Assembly: GCA_964404255.1 (NCBI GenBank)
Contig: CAYOJJ010000002.1
Span: forward strand, 186,001 to 250,000
Direction: 5' to 3'
DNA: 64,000 bases
Source of the DNA: JAFDZW01 sp964404255
GTDB taxonomy: Bacteria; Bacteroidota; Ignavibacteria; Palsa-1295
This document shows, one piece after another, positions 33,998 to 41,514 of the stretch. Below the pieces are notes generated by a model. The model had not been told where the DNA came from. It ran no database searches and was given only the letters and a program-made list of their open reading frames with translations. A program made the translations under genes and the position numbers. The first letter of the stretch is position 1. Each line of letters begins with the position of its first letter.

Positions 33998-34048
33998 GAG
34001 ATACCGATGTACGACTATATAGTCGTCCTATAGAACGGAGATACCGAT
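33998..34048. promoter_or_regulatory. Palindromic operator candidate upstream of rph
   Basis: ACGACTATATAGTCGT (34011-34026) is a perfect 16-bp palindrome, 30 bases upstream of the rph ATG. It is flanked by an 11-bp direct repeat GAGATACCGAT at 33998-34008 and 34038-34048. The layout suits a dimeric repressor or activator site. Confidence 0.5.
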
Positions 34049-34070
34049 AAAGAAGAAATACTGTATTTTC

Positions 34071-34664
34071 TTAAACCTCCATCGTTCCGGTCTTTACTTC
34101 TCTGGCTCGCTTGTAGGTTGCCATAAAAATACCGGTAGAGGTAACGGCGCTCTCGGTAAGCGTTAGCGATACCGGCATTGCATCTTCAGCAAATAACTTT
34201 TTACCTTTACCAAGAATCACTGGGTAGATCTTCAGCCAGAGTTCATCCACCAGATCGTGTTTTAATAATAATTGCGCAAGCTTACTGCTTCCCCACACAA
34301 TAAGATTACCACCCTCCGATTGCTTAAGCTTTTTAATATCTTCCAGACTGGTAAGAAAAACGGTGTTATTCCAATTGGACGATGTTACAGTATTGGAAAG
34401 GACATATTTTGTAACATCATTGATACCGGGCCAGAAATCGGCATGCTCGGGCCAGTAGCTGGCAAACATCTGATAGGTTTTTCTTCCGAGCAGGAGATCC
34501 GCCGGTTTCATCTGCTGCTGCATGATCTTACCCGAGATTTCATCACGGTAAGACGCAGACCAGCCACCATACTCGAAACCCTCGGAGGTGTCCTCTTTGG
34601 ATCCTCCGGGTGCTTGCATTACTCCATCCAAGGTGAGGAAGGTCGAGATGATGATTTTTCTCAT
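34071..34664 (-). CDS. Dihydrofolate-reductase-like (RibD C-terminal) protein
   Basis: 197 residues. N-terminus I-I-I-S-T-F-L-T-L-D-G-V-M-Q-A-P-G-G and the motif L-L-L-G-R-K-T-Y-Q-M-F belong to the YyaP/RibD-C family of DHFR-fold NADPH reductases; G-S-S-K-L-A-Q-L-L-L-K-H-D-L-V-D-E-L also fits. The members of this subgroup are widespread and mostly uncharacterised, so true DHFR activity is not implied. It lies 89 bases upstream of rph on the same strand, with rph's palindrome in the gap, so rph may have its own promoter. Confidence 0.85.
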   Translation of the reverse strand: MRKIIISTFLTLDGVMQAPGGSKEDTSEGFEYGGWSASYRDEISGKIMQQQMKPADLLLGRKTYQMFASYWPEHADFWPGINDVTKYVLSNTVTSSNWNNTVFLTSLEDIKKLKQSEGGNLIVWGSSKLAQLLLKHDLVDELWLKIYPVILGKGKKLFAEDAMPVSLTLTESAVTSTGIFMATYKRAREVKTGTMEV

Positions 34665-34767
34665 GGTATCTCCGCTGTTTAGTGGTTATTAAGAAATTAG
34701 ATATATAGGTTTGAACTCTGGGATATGTACGCGGCAAAGGGAAGAATCGGATGCAACACGTTTAAGC

Positions 34768-34796
34768 GAAAAAAGCCTCAGAACACTGGGGCTTTT
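34768..34796 (-). terminator. Terminator of the tRNA-Ser(GCU) transcript
   Basis: 11-bp stem AAAAGCCTCAG / CTGGGGCTTTT with loop AACA (34771-34796), 26 bases past the tRNA 3' end on the minus strand. Confidence 0.75.
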
Positions 34797-34821
34797 CGTG
34801 AGACCGAGCCGGTCTTAATTG

Positions 34822-34911
34822 CGGAGAGGGAGGGATTCGAACCCTCGATAGCGCTTTACACACTATGACGGTTTAGCAAACCGTTGCCTTCAGCCACTCG
34901 GCCACCTCTCC
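34822..34911 (-). tRNA. tRNA-Ser (anticodon GCU)
   Basis: 90 bases on the minus strand. Acceptor GGAGAGG pairs with CCTCTCC, discriminator G. Anticodon stem ACGGT/ACCGT with loop T-T-GCT-A-A, a long class II variable arm and T-arm GAGGGTTCGAATCCCTC. CCA is not encoded. Confidence 0.97.
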
Positions 34912-35096
34912 TGCGCTATCTGCTATATAATTCCGAGGATGCCCCCGGATTCGCGCTTACAACGGTGGGGGGGGGCTATTCGTTTCCTGAATTCAGACCC
35001 CCGCTCTTAAATAGAGGCGCAGTAAGAAAAAAATGATCCAATGTTCAGATCAATGCTCTGCAAATTCTTTTAATTCAATTTGCTGTTGGTTTTCAA

Positions 35097-35960
35097 ATGA
35101 AAAAAATACCGGTAAGAACTATAAAAACACCTCAATTCGAACGTGATTTTCTCGAGGGGTTTACTATTAGGGACATTTCCGAGGTGCTTTCCGGTGCGCC
35201 ATTACTTCATAAGCTGCATCGTCATAATTTCTATTTTATCTTGGCAATAGAACAGGGGAATGGTCATCATGAAATAGATTTTATACCCTATCCGATACAT
35301 CCCAACTCTCTATTCTTAGTACGCCCCGGACAGGTCCATCAGCTTGAATTACAACCTGAGAGCACCGGGTACCTCCTCCAATTCGATAATGAGTTTCTTT
35401 CCTATCAGGAGGCGACGCTTCGTACCGTTGTTCAGAAGGCATCTGCCAAGAACTACTATTCCATGACGAAAGAAGAATTCAGCACGATATGGCCGCTATT
35501 AACTACAATCTATAACGAGCAAATACAAAAGCAGGAAGGATATAAAGAACTTACTATCTCCGCTCTGAATATATTTTTTATTGGGTTGTTGCGTCAACGG
35601 CAATCGTCCGGGGGCTCGGTACTCCCTTCCCACCACTATGAACAGGAGCGGTTGGAAGAGTTTTTGAGACTCATAGAGATTCATAGTGTCACGAAAAAAA
35701 AGACAGCACAGTATGCAGAGGTGATGAATCTCTCTACTTATCAACTCAATACCATCACGAAGGCCCTATTAGGAAAAACCGGCACCGAACTTATCGATCA
35801 ACAGATAATCCTCGAAGCGAAGCGATACTTGCTTGCGACGGCTGAACAGGTGAAAGAAATAGCTTATCATCTTGGTTTTGAAGACCATTCCTATTTTATA
35901 CGGTTCTTTAAGAAACACACCGGTTACTCTCCGGAGGCATTCAGAGAAATCTCTAAATAG
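35097..35960 (+). CDS. AraC-family transcriptional regulator
   Basis: 287 residues. An N-terminal cupin-like ligand domain (H-R-H-N-F-Y-F-I-L-A-I-E-Q-G and L-V-R-P-G-Q-V-H-Q-L) is followed by two helix-turn-helix units, ending with the family signature H-L-G-F-E-D-H-S-Y-F-I-R-F-F-K-K-H-T-G-Y-S-P. It precedes a small membrane protein and a thioredoxin-reductase-like gene on the same strand and could regulate them (inference). Confidence 0.92.
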   Translation: MKKIPVRTIKTPQFERDFLEGFTIRDISEVLSGAPLLHKLHRHNFYFILAIEQGNGHHEIDFIPYPIHPNSLFLVRPGQVHQLELQPESTGYLLQFDNEFLSYQEATLRTVVQKASAKNYYSMTKEEFSTIWPLLTTIYNEQIQKQEGYKELTISALNIFFIGLLRQRQSSGGSVLPSHHYEQERLEEFLRLIEIHSVTKKKTAQYAEVMNLSTYQLNTITKALLGKTGTELIDQQIILEAKRYLLATAEQVKEIAYHLGFEDHSYFIRFFKKHTGYSPEAFREISK

Positions 35961-36008
35961 TCCTATCTAACTTCATTGTTGTCCTACTATATTGAGCCGT
36001 ATAGCCGG

Positions 36009-36016
36009 TAATTTTG
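36009..36016 (+). promoter_or_regulatory. TAnnTTTG promoter motif
   Basis: TAATTTTG, 29 bases before the ATG at 36046. Likely start of a small operon with the flavoprotein at 36313. Confidence 0.45.
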
Positions 36017-36045
36017 CATTCGTTAAATAAATAAAACAACTTAAT

Positions 36046-36270
36046 ATGAAAACAAAGGCAAAATTATTGGCATCGCTGAAGATCTGGGTAGTGATCTATC
36101 CTTCGATAACTATATTCCTGCTTGTCTTCGGTCAAGCCCTATCGGCAATTCCGTTATTCGTACGAACACTGATCCTTACCATTTCACTGGTTCCCTGGAT
36201 CGTTTTTGTAGGAATTCCGGCTGTCGATGCTATTATTTCCTGGTTCTCTGCAGCCGAAGCTAAGAAATAA
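36046..36270 (+). CDS. Small two-helix membrane protein
   Basis: 74 residues with two hydrophobic helices (I-W-V-V-I-Y-P-S-I-T-I-F-L-L-V-F-G and L-I-L-T-I-S-L-V-P-W-I-V-F-V-G-I-P) and charged ends. Similar short proteins accompany AraC regulators and flavoproteins in Bacteroidota, but I cannot name a function. Confidence 0.65.
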   Translation: MKTKAKLLASLKIWVVIYPSITIFLLVFGQALSAIPLFVRTLILTISLVPWIVFVGIPAVDAIISWFSAAEAKK

Positions 36271-36312
36271 TGGTAACGATCAAATAGTAAGTACATATCG
36301 GCTACATCTATT

Positions 36313-37239
36313 ATGGCAAACGCACAACCATTCTTTGAGGTAGTAGTTATCGGTGGGAGTTATTCAGGATTGGCGGCAGGCTTAGCGCTGGCACGAGCGA
36401 TGAGAACCGTATTGATCATCGATAGTAACAAGCCCTGTAACAGGCAAACACCTCATTCTCATAACTTCCTTACACAGGATGGAAAAACTCCGGCTGAAAT
36501 ATCGGCGCTGGCAAAACAGCAAGTGCTGGGATATAGCACCGTAGAGTTCTTAACGGCTGAAGTTATCGGCGCAAAGAAGAGCGAAGACGGCTTCATTGTC
36601 ACAACGGCTGCCGGAGCATCGTTCAAAGCCAAGAAATTGATCTTTGCTACCGGCATCTCAGATAGTATGGCTTCTATCGATGGCTTTGCCGAATGCTGGG
36701 GTATCTCGGTCCTTCATTGCCCTTATTGCCATGGATATGAAGTTCGAGATAAAAAGACCGGTATACTCGGGAATGGACAGGATGCATTCGAATTAGCCAT
36801 TCTGATCTCTCACTGGACCAGAGATTTGACCATATTTACGAATGGTACTTCTACTTTGGCGGCTGAACAATCATCCTGGCTTAGCAATAAGAACATAAGA
36901 ATTGAAGAGTCGGAGTTATCGAAATTACAGCATGATGGGGGGTATCTTCAGGAAATACTATTTAAGGATGGCTCATCGACAGCTATTTCGGCCTTATATG
37001 CCCGCCGCCCATTTAAGCAGCATTGCCCCCTGCCCGAGCTATTAGGGTGCGAATTGACGGAGCGAGGGTACTTAAAAGTTGAACCTTCGCAGAAGACAAC
37101 CATCGAAGGAGTGTATGCCTGTGGAGATAATTCCACTTACATGCGTACCGTTGCTACTGCTGTCGCTGCCGGCACTGCCGCGGGAATGAACATTAATAAA
37201 GAATTGATTCTGGAAGAGTCAATGCTCGTTGGGGTATGA
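36313..37239 (+). CDS. Thioredoxin-reductase-like FAD/NAD(P) oxidoreductase
   Basis: 308 residues. N-terminal FAD fold V-V-I-G-G-S-Y-S-G-L-A-A-G-L-A, central C-P-Y-C-H-G-Y-E redox pair (about residues 136-139), and C-terminal F-A-D motif G-V-Y-A-C-G-D-N. It matches the bacillithiol/thioredoxin-reductase-like family in which C-x-x-C cycles with FAD. Its electron acceptor is not encoded nearby. The segment corresponding to the NAD(P) Rossmann G-x-G-x-x-A reads G-N-G-Q-D-A. Confidence 0.85.
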   Translation: MANAQPFFEVVVIGGSYSGLAAGLALARAMRTVLIIDSNKPCNRQTPHSHNFLTQDGKTPAEISALAKQQVLGYSTVEFLTAEVIGAKKSEDGFIVTTAAGASFKAKKLIFATGISDSMASIDGFAECWGISVLHCPYCHGYEVRDKKTGILGNGQDAFELAILISHWTRDLTIFTNGTSTLAAEQSSWLSNKNIRIEESELSKLQHDGGYLQEILFKDGSSTAISALYARRPFKQHCPLPELLGCELTERGYLKVEPSQKTTIEGVYACGDNSTYMRTVATAVAAGTAAGMNINKELILEESMLVGV

Positions 37240-37276
37240 AATACAACTACTTCACTTTGATATTCGTTAAAGTGAT

Positions 37277-37963
37277 ATGATCAATTCTGTCCATGAGGTT
37301 CGGCTGCTTAATTTGCCCAAGACTCCTTACGCGGAAGTCTGGCAATTACAGCGGGAGATATTCCAGGGATTAATCGATGGTTCGGCCAGCGATACATTTA
37401 TCCTCTGCGAACATCCTCCGGTCTTTACCCTTGGTAGAGTGACAAACATTGCAAACGTACTCTTTACCGATGAGAAACTTAAGGCTATCGGTGCTGAGAA
37501 ATTCGATATTGAGCGCGGCGGTGATGTAACATTTCATGGTCCGGGGCAGATCGTCGGCTACCCACTATTTAATCTCACTCATTTCAAGGAAGACCTCGGC
37601 TGGTATCTCCGTTCGATCGAAGAGGTTATTATCCGTACGCTTGGGCATTATGGTATTACGGCATTTCGCATTTCTGGCAGAACAGGTGTGTGGATCGGCG
37701 AAGAGGGAAGAGAAGAAAAGATTTGTGCTATCGGGATTAAAGCATCGCGCTGGTGTACGATGCATGGGTTTGCTTTTAATATCAATACCGATCTCAGTTA
37801 TTTCTCGCACATTGTACCGTGTGGAATAGGGGATCGGCAGGTGACGAGCTTATCGAAGGTGCTAGGTCGCACTATCGATATAGAAGAAGTAAAAGAAATT
37901 CTGACTGAGGAATTCGAAAAGGTCTTTGAAGCAACATTGGTAGAAGCTGTTGCTGCCTTATAA
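37277..37963 (+). CDS. lipB: Lipoyl(octanoyl) transferase
   Basis: 228 residues. It transfers octanoyl from acyl carrier protein to lipoyl domains of oxo-acid dehydrogenases and GcvH. Family motifs R-G-G-D-V-T-F-H-G-P-G-Q-I-V-G-Y-P, K-I-C-A-I-G-I-K and V-P-C-G-I with the catalytic Lys/Cys pair are present. Its 3' end overlaps the paaD gene end by six bases in convergent orientation. No lipA in the window. Confidence 0.95.
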   Translation: MINSVHEVRLLNLPKTPYAEVWQLQREIFQGLIDGSASDTFILCEHPPVFTLGRVTNIANVLFTDEKLKAIGAEKFDIERGGDVTFHGPGQIVGYPLFNLTHFKEDLGWYLRSIEEVIIRTLGHYGITAFRISGRTGVWIGEEGREEKICAIGIKASRWCTMHGFAFNINTDLSYFSHIVPCGIGDRQVTSLSKVLGRTIDIEEVKEILTEEFEKVFEATLVEAVAAL

Positions 37964-38437
37964 CGGTTTGAAGCGTTCGAAGCCCTGCTGGCAATCGTTA
38001 CAAAAATGAATCGAACGGCAAAGCGTACTTCCAAACAGCGATTGTAATTCCGTATTACTGCTGCCACAATTTGGACAGACGGCTTTCTCTACCTGATCCA
38101 TACTCAGCACTCCATCGATCTGTACCGGAGCACCTAATCCAAACTCTTCTAATAATTTTTTTCCTCGCGGGGTGACTCTATCACTGCTCCAGGAAAGCGA
38201 TTGCTCTAACTCTACCGATACATTCTTCACCCCGGAATGCTCCAGCGCTTCTTTGATCGAGGACTTAATAACCGTGGTAGCGGGACAAGCAACGAAGGTC
38301 GGCAATAGTTTTACCACCACACCATCGTTGGAGATAATAACATCCGGGATCATCCCGAGATCGACGACCGATAGCGTCGGGATCTCGGGATCCATAACTG
38401 TTTCAAGCGTGCGATATAATTCCTCGCGGCTTACCAT
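37958..38437 (-). CDS. paaD: Phenylacetyl-CoA epoxidase assembly protein PaaD
   Basis: 159 residues. N-terminal DUF59/MIP18-like domain (M-D-P-E-I-P-T-L-S-V-V-D-L-G-M-I) and a C-terminal zinc-ribbon-like region (C-P-N-C-G-S-S-N-T-E-L ... H-F-C-N-D-C). PaaD is thought to assist Fe-S assembly for the PaaE reductase, although paaE is not in this window. Overlaps paaC by seven bases. Confidence 0.93.
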   Translation of the reverse strand: MVSREELYRTLETVMDPEIPTLSVVDLGMIPDVIISNDGVVVKLLPTFVACPATTVIKSSIKEALEHSGVKNVSVELEQSLSWSSDRVTPRGKKLLEEFGLGAPVQIDGVLSMDQVEKAVCPNCGSSNTELQSLFGSTLCRSIHFCNDCQQGFERFKPL

Positions 38438-39186
38438 ACTGCCGTCGGATCGAAGTTATAGACTTCGGCGCACTCTACGAGCATCGGCTGCAAGTACTCG
38501 GTATGATAGCCATTACGACCACCGTACTTTGCCTCTGTTACTTTAATATCCGGCACTTTCAGATTAGCACGCTCGAGAATCAGGGTAATAGCAGCAAGCC
38601 ATTGCTCCTGAAGTGCTTTCTCACCAATAAAGATATTTTGGGAAATCAATTCATCTTCGAATTTACCGGGTTCGAAAATACCAAGTGCATAAGGAAATGC
38701 TTCATTAAGCGCACTCTGCATTCTGGCGTGACTTTCTTCAGTACCATGACCAAGCTTCTTGATCCAAAGATCACCATGAAGAATATGATATTTCAATTCG
38801 CCTTTTATCTTCTTTGCCAGCGATGCCAGTGGAGCATAGGAAGAATGCTGCAATGCTTCATAACGCAAACGCTCGGCATGGTCGAAAAGGAAGTGACGCA
38901 TTAAGGAAAAATCATATTCACCGATTGGCAGCTCAACAAACTGCGAGCACTTCCATTGCTGCTCATTCCTTGAATAAGCAATAAGGTCTGGTGATGCTTC
39001 ACCAAATTCGGTTGAGAGGATAGTATAGTTTGCCAGTGCATGACCGATCTGGTCTTGTGCGAGCGAACTAAAGGCAATATCTTCTTCGAGGATCGGCCCA
39101 AGACCGGTCCACTCGCTGTTGCGGTGACCGATGATAAATTCATCGTCGGCCATACGGTAGAGTAAGTCTTTAATTGCTTCGCTCAT
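38431..39186 (-). CDS. paaC: Phenylacetyl-CoA epoxidase subunit PaaC
   Basis: 251 residues, an all-helical ferritin-like structural subunit that pairs with PaaA. Landmarks: D-D-E-F-I-I-G-H-R-N-S-E-W-T-G-L-G-P, E-E-D-I-A-F-S-S-L-A-Q-D-Q-I-G-H-A and K-Y-H-I-L-H-G-D-L-W. The start overlaps the paaB stop (ATGA). Confidence 0.95.
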   Translation of the reverse strand: MSEAIKDLLYRMADDEFIIGHRNSEWTGLGPILEEDIAFSSLAQDQIGHALANYTILSTEFGEASPDLIAYSRNEQQWKCSQFVELPIGEYDFSLMRHFLFDHAERLRYEALQHSSYAPLASLAKKIKGELKYHILHGDLWIKKLGHGTEESHARMQSALNEAFPYALGIFEPGKFEDELISQNIFIGEKALQEQWLAAITLILERANLKVPDIKVTEAKYGGRNGYHTEYLQPMLVECAEVYNFDPTAVW

Positions 39187-39569
39187 TTCTTTGCCTCGTC
39201 CAGATCGTGAAGATATTTATTGATGCGTTTGCGCACAGGATAGCCCGATGCTTCGCGGTACGTTTTTTCCGGCACGGTCGAGAACATATCCTCGTCTTCG
39301 TAGCCAAGCGAGAAAATATCGCTCGAGCGCACTACCCAGATATTCACCGTCTTTTTGCGGCGGCCAAATTGCTCTTTAGCGAAGATGAGCGCCATCTCCG
39401 GATCGGGGGCATGCACAATACCGACGAAGACATGCTGCTCGCCGCGCTTATCCTGATGAAAGACGGCAAAGGGCTCCCAATGCTCATTTGAAGCGAGCGC
39501 GGTAAAGCTTGCCGAGCCTTTGAGATCGGCACGCTTGATGCGCGGGTCAAGAGAATTAATATCTGCCAT
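39183..39569 (-). CDS. paaB: Phenylacetyl-CoA epoxidase subunit PaaB
   Basis: 128 residues from ATG 39569, directly after the paaA stop; an upstream ATG at 39587 inside paaA is possible. Small subunit that stabilises the PaaAC complex. Motifs E-P-F-A-V-F-H-Q-D-K-R-G-E-Q-H-V-F-V-G and A-L-I-F-A-K-E-Q-F-G-R-R are standard PaaB. Confidence 0.93.
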   Translation of the reverse strand: MADINSLDPRIKRADLKGSASFTALASNEHWEPFAVFHQDKRGEQHVFVGIVHAPDPEMALIFAKEQFGRRKKTVNIWVVRSSDIFSLGYEDEDMFSTVPEKTYREASGYPVRKRINKYLHDLDEAKK

Positions 39570-39570
39570 G

Positions 39571-40554
39571 TTATGCGTAGGGGACAAATTGCTTCATCGT
39601 TGGATTAACCAGTGCTTCGCGCACCCACTGGCCGTGTTCTTCGGCATATTTGCGAACAGCGACACGTTCGGCATTACATGGTCCTTCGCCATTAATGACG
39701 CGGAAGAACTCATCCCAATCGGGTTCGGTGTATTGCCAGACACCCGTCTCTTCGTTCTTACGAAGATTCGGATCGGGAAGAGTAATACCAAGCTCCCAGA
39801 TCTTCGGGACGTACTGCTCGATAAATTCCTGACGCATGTCTTCGTTGGAAGCCATCTTTACTTTCCAGCGCATGAGCCTTTCAGTGTGCACGGAGAGTTT
39901 ATCCGGCGGGCCGAAGAAGTGCATCATCGGCGGCCACCAGCGGTTCACGGCATCCTGCAGCATCGCGCGCTGCTCCGGTGTGCCGGCCGCAAGAGCGACG
40001 AACGCATCGTAGCCCTGCTTTAAATGGAAAGATTCTTCGTAGCAAATACGCTCAAGTGCGCGGCAGTATGGCCCGTAGCTGCCTTTGGCGTTTGCTAATT
40101 GATTAATGATGGCACCGGCATCGACTAAAAAGCCGATCACGGCAATATCAGCCCAGGTCTTTGCCGGGTAATTAAAGATATTGCTGTACTTCGATTTTCC
40201 GCTAAGCAGATCGTTGATCATCTGCTCGCGGCTTTTGCCGAGTGTTTCGGCAGCAGAGTAGAGCAAATGGCCGTGGCCGACTTCATCCTGCACTTTTGCA
40301 ATAAGCGCAAGCTTGCGCTTAAAGCTTGGGGCGCGGGTTATCCAGGTGCCTTCCGGTAGTGCACCCATGATCTCGGAGTGCGCATGCTGCTCGATCATAC
40401 GAATGAGCTGCTTACGGTAATCGGCGGGCATCCAATCGTCCGGCTCGATCTTCTCGCCGCGCGCAATGCGGGCTTCGAATTCTTCGAGCAATACCGGATC
40501 GTCGGTTTGAGCGGCGATCGCTTCGTTCTTATCTATGTAGGCGTTTCCGTACAT
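39571..40554 (-). CDS. paaA: Phenylacetyl-CoA epoxidase catalytic subunit PaaA
   Basis: 327 residues. Diiron monooxygenase subunit that epoxidises the ring of phenylacetyl-CoA. The iron ligands lie in helices with E-Q-H-A-H-S-E, E-V-G-H-G-H-L and C-Y-E-E-S-F-H-L-K. First structural gene after the TetR regulator, 14 bases downstream of it. The order paaR-like, A, B, C, D on one strand forms an operon. Confidence 0.96.
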   Translation of the reverse strand: MYGNAYIDKNEAIAAQTDDPVLLEEFEARIARGEKIEPDDWMPADYRKQLIRMIEQHAHSEIMGALPEGTWITRAPSFKRKLALIAKVQDEVGHGHLLYSAAETLGKSREQMINDLLSGKSKYSNIFNYPAKTWADIAVIGFLVDAGAIINQLANAKGSYGPYCRALERICYEESFHLKQGYDAFVALAAGTPEQRAMLQDAVNRWWPPMMHFFGPPDKLSVHTERLMRWKVKMASNEDMRQEFIEQYVPKIWELGITLPDPNLRKNEETGVWQYTEPDWDEFFRVINGEGPCNAERVAVRKYAEEHGQWVREALVNPTMKQFVPYA

Positions 40555-40568
40555 ACGATTCGTTGTAA

Positions 40569-41141
40569 TTATTTTAAAAGTCCGTTAAGAAACATGGTAC
40601 CGATGAGCTCGGCCATTGCACCCGGGGCCACTTTGCCGTTGGGGTTATACCACTCATAAGTCCAGTTCATTGCCGATAGCAGGGTGCGCGTTGCCACCAT
40701 TACCTCTACCTCACGAAACGCACCGGCTTTTACTCCTTCTTCGATCATCGAACGAAAGAGCTTTTCGTAGCGGCGGCGCATGAGCTTAAAATCTGAAAGG
40801 TAAGGGTCGTTAAGATGCCGCCACTCATAAAGAAAGACTGCCGAAGCATTTGAATTCTGGGCGATGACTCCAAGATGAGCTTCAATAGCGGCACGTAGTT
40901 TTTCTGCCGGTGCCATCTCGGCAGTGGCAAGAGGCTCGATGGCAGTAAAAAACGATTCGGCCATCGAAAAGCAGATCTCCTGCAGAATCTCCTCTTTGGA
41001 AGTAATATGATTATAGAGGCTGGCCGCCTCGATACCAAGGGCTTCGGCAAGATCGCGCATCGAGGTAGCGGCATACCCGCGCTCGCGGAACAGGTGCTGC
41101 GCCTTCAATCGTATCTGTGCTTTTCGAGGTTTTTCTTTCAT
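40569..41141 (-). CDS. TetR-family regulator of the paa operon
   Basis: 190 residues. N-terminal helix-turn-helix A-T-S-M-R-D-L-A-E-A-L-G-I-E-A-A-S-L-Y-N-H; the rest is the helical ligand domain. It is the first gene of the paa operon, and by analogy with PaaR/FadR-type proteins probably senses phenylacetyl-CoA or another acyl-CoA (inference). A palindrome sits nine bases upstream of its start, consistent with autoregulation. Confidence 0.88.
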   Translation of the reverse strand: MKEKPRKAQIRLKAQHLFRERGYAATSMRDLAEALGIEAASLYNHITSKEEILQEICFSMAESFFTAIEPLATAEMAPAEKLRAAIEAHLGVIAQNSNASAVFLYEWRHLNDPYLSDFKLMRRRYEKLFRSMIEEGVKAGAFREVEVMVATRTLLSAMNWTYEWYNPNGKVAPGAMAELIGTMFLNGLLK

Positions 41142-41149
41142 CGATAAAC

Positions 41150-41169
41150 TAACTAACGCTTGTTAGTTA
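41150..41169. promoter_or_regulatory. TetR operator candidate (paa regulator)
   Basis: TAACTAAC-GCTT-GTTAGTTA, perfect 8-bp arms with a 4-base spacer. It lies between the TetR start (41141) and the divergent graspetide promoter (41232), so it could affect both. Confidence 0.6.
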
Positions 41170-41210
41170 AAATCAGTTCGTGGAATGGAAACATAAAAAT
41201 AACAATTCAA

Positions 41211-41239
41211 TTGCTTTCTTGTAAAAATGCATATATTTG
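41211..41239 (+). promoter_or_regulatory. Promoter of the graspetide cluster
   Basis: TTG (41211-41213), 18-base spacer, TATATTTG (41232-41239): one of the best two-part Bacteroidota promoters in the window. The precursor ATG is 29 bases downstream. Confidence 0.6.
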
Positions 41240-41268
41240 TTAAGCTTTTATATTCCATCATATTTCAC

Positions 41269-41514
41269 ATGAGTAATAAATTTCAAACCAATACAGCCTT
41301 TTTACTGTCATTTCGTCGCTTTGCCGATCTAAATGATGCAAACTCATCTTTTACTTTAGGCACTAAGACAATGACCAAAGCTCGGGAAGGTTCTGACCAA
41401 GATCGCCATGCAATTTCCAACTCATTATTAGCCACAAAAACGTTAACTGAGACAAAGGAAAACAGAGATTCTGACCGGTCACAAATGGGTTATCATGTTA
41501 TCCCACGCTCTTAA
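41269..41514 (+). CDS. Graspetide precursor peptide with two core repeats
   Basis: 81 residues from ATG 41269; the upstream ATG at 41227 lies in the promoter. The leader (1-30) holds a hydrophobic-aromatic stretch F-L-L-S-F-R-R-F-A-D-L (11-21), reminiscent of the helical recognition motif of microviridin leaders. The core has two ungapped 15-residue repeats, 24 residues apart: residues 32-46 (T-K-T-M-T-K-A-R-E-G-S-D-Q-D-R) and 56-70 (T-K-T-L-T-E-T-K-E-N-R-D-S-D-R). Each has Thr at 1, 3, 5 and acids at 9, 12, 14, the Thr/acid pairing needed for side-chain ester macrocycles, plus Lys at 2. The stop overlaps the ligase start (TAATG). Function of the product unknown. Confidence 0.75.
   Translation: MSNKFQTNTAFLLSFRRFADLNDANSSFTLGTKTMTKAREGSDQDRHAISNSLLATKTLTETKENRDSDRSQMGYHVIPRS

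Noticed and set aside
34960..34980. Run of nine G near the tRNA-Ser
   Set aside because: Intergenic homopolymer without other structure; possibly a sequencing length error, no functional claim.
41227..41268. Upstream ATG for the graspetide precursor (14 extra residues)
   Set aside because: It lies before and within the TATATTTG promoter motif and would not be transcribed.
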